From CAZUZD01 sp964624465 (GTDB lineage: Bacteria > Planctomycetota > Planctomycetia > Isosphaerales > Isosphaeraceae): a stretch of 11,816 bases of DNA. Made by a program: the position numbers and the translations under genes. The stretch covers positions 1 to 11,816 of the forward strand of contig CAZUZD010000194.1 of the NCBI GenBank assembly GCA_964624465.1, in the 5' to 3' direction. Each line of letters opens with the position of its first letter. Position 1 is the stretch's first letter. Below are positions 6,522 to 11,816 of the stretch, piece by piece. The notes beneath the pieces are model-generated. The model made no database searches. It was not told the DNA's origin and saw only the letters and a program-made list of their open reading frames with translations.

Positions 6522-6640
6522 TTGGCTTCGCCCGGAGGCGCGGGATAAACTGAAGTGTCACGCCTCATCGCCGGGCTCGCTCCCCGTTCCTCGGGCAGCG
6601 GACCCGACCCTTACGATTCTCCGGGGGGCACCGCCCCCGG
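6522..6640 (+). promoter_or_regulatory. Promoter candidates and leader hairpin before the coiled-coil protein gene
   Basis: Two possible forward promoters: TTGGCT (6522-6527), 18 nt, TAAACT (6546-6551), and a lone TACGAT at 6612-6617 without a good -35. Between the second and the ribosome site lies a 7-bp hairpin, CCGGGGG (6621-6627) with CCCCCGG (6634-6640). It would sit at or near the mRNA 5' end, or in the leader, about 15 nt before the Shine-Dalgarno. The rest of the 350-base divergent region (6317-6666) shows no gene. Confidence 0.35.
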
Positions 6641-6666
6641 TTCGGCTCGCCGGCAGGAGAGTTCGC

Positions 6667-7272
6667 ATGCCCACCGCCGGGAAAGTCTTGAGTATCCTCG
6701 TGAGCCTCGCCCTCGTGGGCTGGATCTTCCTGGCCTCGCAGGTCTCGGAGCTGAACCGCAACTGGGGCCAGAAGCTCCAGAAGCTCGAGGCCGACATCGA
6801 CCGGGTCAGCACCGAGGTGGCCACCGCCGGCCAGCAGCTCGACGACCTGAAGGCCACCGTCGTGCTCGGCCAGTCGATCAAGGAGCAGGACCTGACCCGG
6901 CTCCGCGCCGAGCTGTCCAAGGTCCAGAACGCCCAGGCCTATTCCCGCGAGACCCTCGACCGCTTCAGCCTCCAGGCCGCCAGCGTCGCCGAGCAGCTCA
7001 AGGGCGCCGAGGAGCGGCGGGTCCGCCGCACCGAGGAGAAGGCCGCCGCCGACCGCGAGTTCAACACCGCCGTCGCCCAGGTGCAGCAGCTCGCCACCGA
7101 GAACCAGCAGCTGCTGGGGCGGCTGACCACCCTCCGCCAGGACTTCGAGAGCCTGCTCTCGCAGAACCAGCAGCTCGTCAACCAGATCGTCGGCGGCCTG
7201 GCCCCCGCCTCGCCGCCCGCCGGCTCGGCCTCCGCCAGCCCCCGCGTCCGCCCGGCCTCGCTGAGCCGCTGA
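6667..7272 (+). CDS. Membrane-anchored coiled-coil protein, unknown function
   Basis: 201 aa. ATG 6667 follows a strong AGGAGAG (6655-6661) at 5 nt, so the start is secure. Residues 6-26 (KVLSILVSLALVGWIFLASQV) form one N-terminal membrane segment with no cleavage site. Residues about 27-180 are almost wholly helical and rich in Gln, Glu, Leu, Ala and Arg, with heptad-like spacing (NRNWGQKLQKLEADIDRV, AELSKVQNAQ, QQLATENQQLLGRLTTLRQ, ESLLSQNQQLVNQIV). This predicts a long coiled coil outside the cytoplasmic membrane. The final 20 or so residues are a Pro/Ser/Ala-rich tail. It stands alone between a divergent dehydrogenase gene and a strong terminator, so it is a single-gene transcript. A structural or envelope-organising role is possible, but no named family is recognised. 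Confidence 0.82.
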   Translation: MPTAGKVLSILVSLALVGWIFLASQVSELNRNWGQKLQKLEADIDRVSTEVATAGQQLDDLKATVVLGQSIKEQDLTRLRAELSKVQNAQAYSRETLDRFSLQAASVAEQLKGAEERRVRRTEEKAAADREFNTAVAQVQQLATENQQLLGRLTTLRQDFESLLSQNQQLVNQIVGGLAPASPPAGSASASPRVRPASLSR

Positions 7273-7351
7273 TCGGACCCGATCGCAGCCTCCCGGTCGG
7301 CTCCCGACCCCACGACGGCCCCGCGTCCCCCCTCGAAGGGACGCGGGGCCG
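7271..7351 (+). terminator. Three consecutive hairpins ending in a 14-bp terminator
   Basis: Directly after the coiled-coil gene: GATCGG/CCGATC (7271-7284), GGTCGG/CCGACC (7295-7309), then a perfect 14-bp stem with arms at 7316-7329 and 7338-7351 (starts CGGCCCCGCG, 8-nt loop). The first overlaps the stop codon. Only a weak T-rich stretch (TCATT) follows. The last is the most convincing terminator in the window. Confidence 0.7.
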
Positions 7352-7464
7352 CGGTCATTCCGGGCCCAGATGGCCGGAGGCGTCGGAATTGCAGGGTCCC
7401 GGGCGCGGCGTCGGCTATGTTTCGGCGGAGCCCTCGACGTTCACCGTGACGAGCCCCGCCACCC

Positions 7465-8427
7465 ATGAGCCCTCACCCGCGCCCCGACCGGCCCCTCGGG
7501 CCCCTGCCCCTGCACGTCGCCGCCCTGCTCGCCCTGGGCCTCGGCCTGACGCCGACGGCGCCCGCGCGCGCCGATGACGATGGCCCCGACGCCGTCGGTC
7601 CGGTGCCGGCCACCGCCGTGCTGGCCGTCGACACCACCGCGAGCGTGCCCGCCCCGGCCGTGACCAGCGTCCCGATCCTGGAGTCGACGGCGGTGTTCCC
7701 GAGCCGGGACCGCCGGATCACCGTCGAGTGCTTCGCGCCGGCGACGCCGGGGCCGCACCCGGTGGTGCTGGTGCTGCACGGCTCCGGCGGCATGGACCTG
7801 GGCGGGTTCCTGTTCCGCGAGCAGGCCCGCCGGCTCGCCCGCCAGGGGTACCTGGCGCTGGTGCCGCACTACTTCGACCGCACGGGCACCCGCATCGCCG
7901 ACGTCGGCACCATGGTGCGGCGGTTCCCCGACTGGCTGGAGACGCTCTCGGACCTGACGACCTTCGCCGTCACCATGCGGGGCGCCGACCCCGGGCGGGT
8001 GGGCCTGGTGGGCTACTCGCTGGGCGGGTTCCTGGCGCTGTCGCTGGCGACGCTCGACCCGCGAATCGACGCGGTGGTCGAGTACTACGGCGGTCTGCCC
8101 GACGAGCTGGCCGACCGGGCCGGCAGCCTGCCGCCGACGCTGGTGCTGCACGGCACGGCCGACGGGATCGTGCCGGTGGCCGAGGCGCACCGGCTCCTGG
8201 AGCGGCTCGAGGCCGTCGGCGTGCCGCACGAGTCGCGGCTCTACCCCGGCGCCGGCCACGGCTTCCTGGGCGCCAGCCACCGCGACTCGGTCGCCCGCGC
8301 CGAGGCGTTCCTGACGCGGTACGTGGCGGCGGCGAGCCCGACGGCCCCGGCGCGCGTGGCGCCGGCCGCGCGGCCCCCGGGGGCGGGGGGCGGCGGCCGG
8401 GCGGAGGTCGCGATCGGGGGCCCGTGA
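7465..8427 (+). CDS. Secreted dienelactone hydrolase-family alpha/beta hydrolase
   Basis: 320 aa. The N-terminus (about 14-36) is a signal peptide: a hydrophobic LHVAALLALGLGL core and an ARA|DD cleavage site after residue 36. A Pro/Ala/Val linker leads to an alpha/beta hydrolase domain. It contains the strand and oxyanion region PVVLVLHGSGGMD (99-111), nucleophile elbow GYSLGG with Ser185, catalytic Asp233 in HGTADGIVP, and His265 in GAGHGF. The His/Asp surroundings match the dienelactone hydrolase family, where the nucleophile is often Cys; here it is Ser, so esterase or carboxyl-ester hydrolase activity is expected. Substrate unknown. The C-terminal 45 residues are Ala/Pro/Gly-rich and disordered. 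No Shine-Dalgarno is obvious before ATG 7465. The gene lies after a strong terminator and converges on the Cys-bearing exported protein gene. Confidence 0.87.
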   Translation: MSPHPRPDRPLGPLPLHVAALLALGLGLTPTAPARADDDGPDAVGPVPATAVLAVDTTASVPAPAVTSVPILESTAVFPSRDRRITVECFAPATPGPHPVVLVLHGSGGMDLGGFLFREQARRLARQGYLALVPHYFDRTGTRIADVGTMVRRFPDWLETLSDLTTFAVTMRGADPGRVGLVGYSLGGFLALSLATLDPRIDAVVEYYGGLPDELADRAGSLPPTLVLHGTADGIVPVAEAHRLLERLEAVGVPHESRLYPGAGHGFLGASHRDSVARAEAFLTRYVAAASPTAPARVAPAARPPGAGGGGRAEVAIGGP

Positions 8428-8445
8428 GGGCCCCCCGCTCCGATC
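8412..8445. terminator. Terminator hairpin spanning the hydrolase stop codon
   Basis: GGGGGCCC (8416-8423), tetraloop GTGA, GGGCCCCC (8428-8435) form a perfect 8-bp stem whose loop contains the TGA stop. Outer arms GATCGG (8412-8417) and CCGATC (8440-8445) can pair as an alternative or extension. It is 37 nt from end to end of two convergent genes and could serve both. Confidence 0.55.
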
Positions 8446-8464
8446 CCGGGACGAACACCCGGGC

Positions 8465-8968
8465 TCAGTAGCCGGGGCCGGTGGTGGGCACGCCCACGCC
8501 GCCGGGCAGCATCGGGCCGGGGGCGTCGGGGCCACCGGGGGCCGGCGGGGCCACGCCGGGGGCCGGCGGCGGGGTGACGATCTCGCCGCCGGGCGGCACC
8601 AGCAGGGTGTTGACGTTGGTCGGGGCACCCGGCCGGTTCTGCGTCGGGTCGAGGGCACCCTCGGCGATCGGCGGCGTGCCGACCGGCCCGTCGGCGCCGG
8701 GCACCGGGATGGCGCTGACGTCCATGCCCATGGCCCGCATACGGGCCCGCTGGGTGGCCGCGTTGGTATTGGCCCAGGGGAAGTCGGGGCCGGGCGGGAA
8801 GTACTGGACGTCGTCGTGCATGTACTTGCCCGAAGGCAGGGTCATGCCGGCGTACTCGACCTGACAGCCGACGCCCGGAACCAGGCCGCCCGCCACCACC
8901 AGGGCCGCCCAGGCAGCCCGCCGCCGGACACCCGGCCGTCGCGACGAAATCGCGCGGGGGGACTTCAT
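8465..8968 (-). CDS. Exported Cys-bearing (lipoprotein-like) protein with Pro/Gly-rich tail
   Basis: 167 aa. ATG 8968 has a clear Shine-Dalgarno GGAGGG (8977-8982) at 8 nt. The N-terminus has a basic region (RRPGVRRR) and a hydrophobic stretch (AAWAALVVAGGLV), then PGVGC with Cys35. This is a possible but non-canonical lipobox because Gly replaces Leu at -3. The following segment, VEYAGMTLPSGKYMHDD then VQYFPPGPDFPWANTNAATQ, is the most structured part. From my recollection it resembles a small conserved planctomycete family without known function. After about residue 85 the sequence is low-complexity Pro/Gly/Val/Ala to the end. Probably an envelope or periplasmic protein; it may alternatively be a plain secreted protein cleaved elsewhere. 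Role unknown. Confidence 0.75.
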   Translation of the reverse strand: MKSPRAISSRRPGVRRRAAWAALVVAGGLVPGVGCQVEYAGMTLPSGKYMHDDVQYFPPGPDFPWANTNAATQRARMRAMGMDVSAIPVPGADGPVGTPPIAEGALDPTQNRPGAPTNVNTLLVPPGGEIVTPPPAPGVAPPAPGGPDAPGPMLPGGVGVPTTGPGY

Positions 8969-9306
8969 GTCTCGAACCCTCCGTGGTTGAGCGGCGGTCC
9001 GGTCCTACCCACGCTCACGAAAGCCGGAGCGTGTTGACCGCCGGTTCCAAATGCTTCCGATCCGCTGCACCGACCAATCCAGCCCATCCGCCGCGGCACT
9101 CCGGCCCGCTGGCCGGGGCCCGGCACACGACCTTGAATCGGCCGTTCGACCCGATCGCGCCCAATCTTTCCGCCGGAACCGGCCACAACGGCCGCGACGG
9201 CAAGGGCGATCGTCCGACTCCTGCCACGAATATCGGCCCTGCGGGCGGCGTCCCTGGACCCGGAGGCCCCGAACCTGTCCGGTTTTCGCACCCGAGGGAT
9301 GCCTGC
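8969..9306. other. Divergent intergenic region of 338 bases
   Basis: Between the Cys-bearing protein gene (-) and the DUF1223 gene (+). It holds a 7-bp inverted repeat, CACGCTC (9010-9016) and GAGCGTG (9027-9033), about 40-70 nt upstream of the minus-strand start, a possible operator or leader hairpin. The GGAACC-type motifs here lack a matching -10. The base composition is lower in G/C at third positions in every frame than in neighbouring genes, so I see no hidden gene. No clear sigma-70 promoter on either strand. Confidence 0.4.
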
Positions 9307-10149
9307 ATGCATCGCCGCACCTTCCTCCGCGCCGGCGCCGCCACCCTCGCCACCGCCGTCGGCCCGGCCGCCGCCCCCGCCCTGGCCCTGACCCCGGCCC
9401 GACCCGACCGCCAGCCGCCGGCGGTCGTGCTGGAGGCGTTCGTCTCGCAGGGCTGCGACCTCTGCCCCAAGGCCGAGGCGCTGCTGGGCACGCTCCTGGA
9501 GGAGTTCGGGCCCGAGCGGCTGGTCGCGGTCGCCTTCCACGTGGATTACTTCAACGACCCCTGGCGCGACCCGTACTCCGACCCGCTCTTCAGCCGCCGG
9601 CAGTGGCAGTACAGCACCCTCTACGACCAGGCCCACGGGCTCAAGAACCCCAGCTACCTGTACCTGACCCCCCTGTTCCTGATCGACGGCGGCCGCCCGA
9701 TGGTCGCCTCGAACGCCGAGGCCCCCGCCCTCGCCCGCGCCGCCATCCGCGCGGCCCAGGCGCGATCGCGGCCCGTCCGGCTCGAACCGACCCTGGAGCC
9801 CGACCCGAAGGACCCCCGCCGCGCCACCCTGACCGTGCGCGTCCCGGCCGCCGGCCGGGGCCGTGCCCCTGGCGAGCGGGCGCCGCTGGTGGAAGTCGCC
9901 CTCGTCGAGGATGGCCTGAGCACCGCCGTCCGCTCGGGCGAGCTGGCCGGCCACACGTACAAGGCCCGCCAGGTGGTCCGCCGCCTCGACGCCAGGCCCG
10001 CCCGCTCCGGCGACGGCGCGGCCCTGACGTTCCGGCTCGCCCTCGACCCCGGCTGGGAGCCCGCCCGGTGCCGGGTCGCCATCCTCGCCCAGGACGAGGC
10101 CACCGGCCGCATCGACGCCGCCCGCCAGCTCCCCTGGCCCGGGGCCTGA
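9307..10149 (+). CDS. DUF1223 family protein, Tat-exported, with CxxC motif
   Basis: 280 aa. ATG 9307 is supported by GAGGG (9294-9298) at 8 nt and by the signal peptide; the frame is open upstream but looks non-coding. The N-terminus HRRTFLRAGAATLATAVGPA is a twin-arginine signal (R-R-x-F-L), with Ala-rich cleavage region near 22-28. The mature part opens VVLEAFVSQGCDLCPKAEALL, with C50-D-L-C53 in the DUF1223 position, then VAFHVDYFNDPW (H78, D80), RRQWQYS and YLTPLFLIDGGRPMV. DUF1223 has a thioredoxin-like fold, usually secreted; its exact role is not settled, though the CxxC suggests redox chemistry or metal binding. The C-terminal half is beta-rich and variable. Tat export implies folding, or cofactor or disulfide handling, before export. 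Followed by a terminator hairpin; single-gene unit. Confidence 0.88.
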   Translation: MHRRTFLRAGAATLATAVGPAAAPALALTPARPDRQPPAVVLEAFVSQGCDLCPKAEALLGTLLEEFGPERLVAVAFHVDYFNDPWRDPYSDPLFSRRQWQYSTLYDQAHGLKNPSYLYLTPLFLIDGGRPMVASNAEAPALARAAIRAAQARSRPVRLEPTLEPDPKDPRRATLTVRVPAAGRGRAPGERAPLVEVALVEDGLSTAVRSGELAGHTYKARQVVRRLDARPARSGDGAALTFRLALDPGWEPARCRVAILAQDEATGRIDAARQLPWPGA

Positions 10150-10157
10150 TCGACCGA

Positions 10158-10176
10158 CCCGGCCCGCCGGGCCGGG
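10158..10176 (+). terminator. Terminator hairpin after the DUF1223 gene
   Basis: CCCGGCCC (10158-10165), loop GCC, GGGCCGGG (10169-10176): a perfect 8-bp stem 9 nt past the stop codon. No T-run follows. Confidence 0.5.
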
Positions 10177-10243
10177 CTCGAATCCTCATGCGGTCTGCCA
10201 TGGCCTCGCCACGCCGACGGATCGGGGGCCTCCGAAGCCGGGC

Positions 10244-10259
10244 CTGCGGCAAACCGCAG
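10244..10259. repeat. Small perfect hairpin
   Basis: CTGCGG, tetraloop CAAA, CCGCAG. It sits about 20 nt left of the MITE-like element and may be part of the DUF1223 3' region or of an older insertion. No function can be assigned. Confidence 0.35.
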
Positions 10260-10276
10260 ACCCGGGCATTCGTCTC

Positions 10277-10402
10277 GTAGGGCGGATCAGCGGAGCGTCA
10301 TCCGCCAGGACGGGTCGGAAGCCGTGCTCCGGACCGGCGCGATGACCGAATCGCAGGCCGCCGTTCGGGCGCGGCGGATGACGCTCCGCCGATCCGCCCT
10401 AC
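10277..10402. mobile_element. MITE-like element with 30-bp terminal inverted repeats
   Basis: Left arm 10277-10306 begins GTAGGGCGGATCAGCGGAGC and ends TCATCCGCC. Right arm 10373-10402 is its reverse complement with a single mismatch in 30. The 66-bp centre has no open frame of note. The whole element is 126 bp. Such 'GTAGGGCGGA...GCGTCATCCGCC' palindromes occur as dispersed repeats in many bacterial genomes. The length and terminal repeats fit a non-autonomous miniature element or a REP/BIME-like unit. Outer bases GTCTC (left) and GAGAC (right, 4 nt beyond the arm) extend the symmetry. No clear target-site duplication is visible. It lies in the gap between convergent genes, a usual place for such repeats, and its RNA would fold into a long hairpin. 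Confidence 0.7.
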
Positions 10403-10450
10403 TTATGAGACAGCAAAGGCGGGGTTTTCCGCCCGGGGTGAGGTGAAGTC

Positions 10451-11527
10451 CTAGAAGCTGTCGCCGGAGATCAGCTCGCCGCCGGAGCGGGTGGCGAGGG
10501 CGCGCCAGGTGGGCAGGGCGATGGTGTCCCTGGCGAAGCCGACGTGGCCGTCGCAGTAGAGGACGTTGACGCCGCCGGGGTGGTTGCTGCGGGCGGCCTT
10601 GAGCGCGGGGTTGTGGGGCGGGCTCACGGGCCAGCAGTCAACGTTCTTGGCGTTGGGCGGCAGGGCGTGGTTGTAGAGGGTGCTGCGGTAGTCGCCGTCC
10701 CACCAGCCGCTGCCCTTGTCGAACCGCCAGCCGGTGGGGTTGCCGCAGCCGGCCTCGGTCAGCGGCAGGGGCGACATGGCGGCGACGCGGCGGAGGTCGC
10801 CGGGGCGCGGCAGGGCCCCCGACTGGCTGCTGGCGCCGCCGGCGGCCGGTCCGAGCAGGCCCTCGGAGGCGGCGACGGTGCCGCTGGAGCCGTCGGTGAG
10901 GCTGGCCAGCGAGTGCGCCGGGCCGAGCACGAACGCACCGTTGCCGGGGACCGTCAGGCCGGCGTCGCCGGGGTTGGCCGACCCGGTGGAGCCGTCGCCG
11001 GTGCTGAAGTGGTAGTTGGTCGGGCCCGAGTCGACGCCGCCGATCAGCTTCGTCGGCGGCGGCGTCGGGTCGGTCGGGCACAGGAACGAGGCGACCCGCG
11101 CCGACAGCGCCGTCGTGTTCTCGGCGAACGGCGTCCAGGGCTTGCCGCCGTAGACGGCCGTCGACCCGGGGGCGATCGGGAAGCTCAGGTTCAGGGCGTT
11201 CAGGACGGTCGTCTGCTCCAGGTACGGGCTGAGCTGCGCCAGCACCGACCAGCGGTAATGCAGCGCCGGCACCGGCAGGCCGGTCGGGTTGCGGGGGTAG
11301 AGGAACCCGACCGGCAGGCAGTCGTAGCTGCTGTGGTAGTTGTGCAGCGCGATGCCGATCTGCTTGAGGTTGTTGCTGCACTGGGCCCGGCGGGCGGCCT
11401 CGCGGGCACTCTGCACGGCCGGCAGCAGCAGGCTGATCAGGACGCCGATGATGGCGATGACGACCAGCAGCTCGATCAACGTGAAGCCGCGTGGGCGCAG
11501 CCGCGAGCCGGGACGGGAATCGGACAT
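10451..11527 (-). CDS. DUF1559 prepilin-type (H-X9-DG) protein
   Basis: 358 aa. ATG 11527 is set by GGAG 9 nt upstream and by the signal: the basic leader MSDSRPGSRLRPRG, then prepilin peptidase site G14|F15 with Glu19 at +5. A hydrophobic helix follows (FTLIELLVVIAIIGVLISLL). Residues from about 40 (PAVQSAREAARRAQCSNNLK) through HNYHSSYDCLPVGF are the DUF1559 opening. The C-terminus has H316-PGGVNVLYC-DG327, the H-X9-DG motif of this planctomycete family. The frame extends to 11773, but that part has no start signal and no conserved sequence. Such proteins are numerous in planctomycete genomes and are thought to be pseudopilins or surface-exposed fibres processed by a prepilin peptidase. No pilus or type II secretion genes are next to it. 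Confidence 0.93.
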   Translation of the reverse strand: MSDSRPGSRLRPRGFTLIELLVVIAIIGVLISLLLPAVQSAREAARRAQCSNNLKQIGIALHNYHSSYDCLPVGFLYPRNPTGLPVPALHYRWSVLAQLSPYLEQTTVLNALNLSFPIAPGSTAVYGGKPWTPFAENTTALSARVASFLCPTDPTPPPTKLIGGVDSGPTNYHFSTGDGSTGSANPGDAGLTVPGNGAFVLGPAHSLASLTDGSSGTVAASEGLLGPAAGGASSQSGALPRPGDLRRVAAMSPLPLTEAGCGNPTGWRFDKGSGWWDGDYRSTLYNHALPPNAKNVDCWPVSPPHNPALKAARSNHPGGVNVLYCDGHVGFARDTIALPTWRALATRSGGELISGDSF

Positions 11528-11816
11528 GGGGAAGAACTCCAACTGGCGCACTCGACGGGTCGCAGCCCGCGGCCAGGCCCTCAAAAATCGGGCGGCGCAG
11601 CGGGGGACACCCGGGTCGAGGAGGTTCCGGTTCGGAAGACGAGTGGACGCAGGACGACACCGCGGGCGCAGCCGACCCGGCGGCGGCGGTCCCTGGGACG
11701 GGACGCCGGCGCGCAGGGGGATCGGGGCGCGGGCCAGGGACGCCCCGGCTCGACCGGCGACGGCGCGGGCCATCGGCGGCGGGGGTGGGGCGGCCCGGAC
11801 GGTCAGCGCGGGGCCG
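11528..11816. other. Right-edge region without a supported gene
   Basis: The minus-strand frame of the DUF1559 gene stays open here and has fairly high third-position G/C near the edge, but gives an Arg/Pro/Ala-rich string with no motif. No good promoter found. A short imperfect direct repeat (GGTTCC-GGTTCG) lies near 11624-11635. Confidence 0.3.

Noticed and set aside
3620..6553. Very long forward open frame (977 codons) and long minus frame 3933-6485
   Set aside because: Both run across the AraC-type and dehydrogenase genes in other frames and give low-complexity Gly/Arg/Pro sequence. Absence of stops is a GC artefact.
6313..6561. Minus-strand 82-codon frame upstream of the dehydrogenase
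   Set aside because: It covers the promoter region, has a Pro/Arg-rich product and no ribosome site.
9010..9180. GGAACC motifs suggesting an ECF sigma promoter
   Set aside because: No -10 CGTC-type partner at the expected spacing on either strand.
8983..9306. N-terminal extension of the DUF1223 protein by 108 residues
   Set aside because: Would bury the twin-arginine signal; the extra part has low third-position G/C and no motif.
10172..10200. GGCTCGAATCC resembling a tRNA T-loop
   Set aside because: The flanking bases do not form a T stem or acceptor stem and no cloverleaf fits; the upstream part is a terminator hairpin.
11528..11773. N-terminal extension of the DUF1559 protein by 82 residues
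   Set aside because: Would bury the prepilin signal far from the N-terminus; ATG 11527 has GGAG and gives the normal family N-terminus.
1..11816. CRISPR array, rRNA, phage or defence island
   Set aside because: No regularly spaced repeats, no RNA gene signatures and no nuclease, helicase or phage structural genes seen.

Overview
The window is about 11.8 kb of very GC-rich DNA with strong G/C preference at third codon positions. The gene content points to a planctomycete, most likely of the Isosphaerales: a DUF1559/prepilin-type H-X9-DG protein, a sulfatase-fold protein, a small protein with an N-terminal motif resembling the planctomycete LEPR-XLL motif, and a Cys-bearing exported protein with a Pro/Gly-rich tail. 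The phylum call is well supported; the order-level call is inference. Every complete gene reads as ordinary chromosomal sequence of uniform base composition. No rRNA, tRNA, CRISPR array or phage module is visible.

Layout, left to right. (a) 3-263 (+) is the 3' end of an unknown gene. It overlaps the 3' end of the next gene on the opposite strand. (b) 222-1721 and 1780-2508 (both -) form a two-gene unit: a PlsC-type acyltransferase upstream of a sulfatase-family protein whose catalytic residues are replaced. (c) 2770-3165 (+) is a small DUF4258-like protein, separated by two GC hairpins from the convergent gene 3241-3891 (-), a small Ig-like surface or secreted protein. (d) 4073-5056 (-) is an AraC-type regulator with its own promoter, just downstream of 5276-6316 (-), an isocitrate/isopropylmalate dehydrogenase-family enzyme with NAD-type cofactor residues. 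(e) The divergent region 6317-6666 carries promoter candidates for both sides. To its right is 6667-7272 (+), a membrane-anchored coiled-coil protein, followed by three consecutive hairpins. (f) 7465-8427 (+) is a secreted dienelactone-hydrolase-type alpha/beta hydrolase, convergent with 8465-8968 (-), the Cys-bearing exported protein. (g) 9307-10149 (+) is a Tat-exported DUF1223 protein with a thioredoxin-like CxxC. (h) 10277-10402 is a MITE-like element with 30-bp terminal inverted repeats. (i) 10451-11527 (-) is a DUF1559 pseudopilin-like protein. The stretch 11528-11816 holds no gene I can support.

The genes do not form one obvious pathway. About half of the products carry export or membrane signals (hydrolase, DUF1223, Cys-bearing protein, coiled-coil protein, pseudopilin, probably the Ig-like protein), which suits the complex planctomycete envelope. 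The most interesting points are the active-site-substituted sulfatase, the MITE-like palindrome, the recurrent GATCGG...CCGATC arms at gene ends, and the atypical substrate loop of the dehydrogenase. I found no convincing new multi-gene system.
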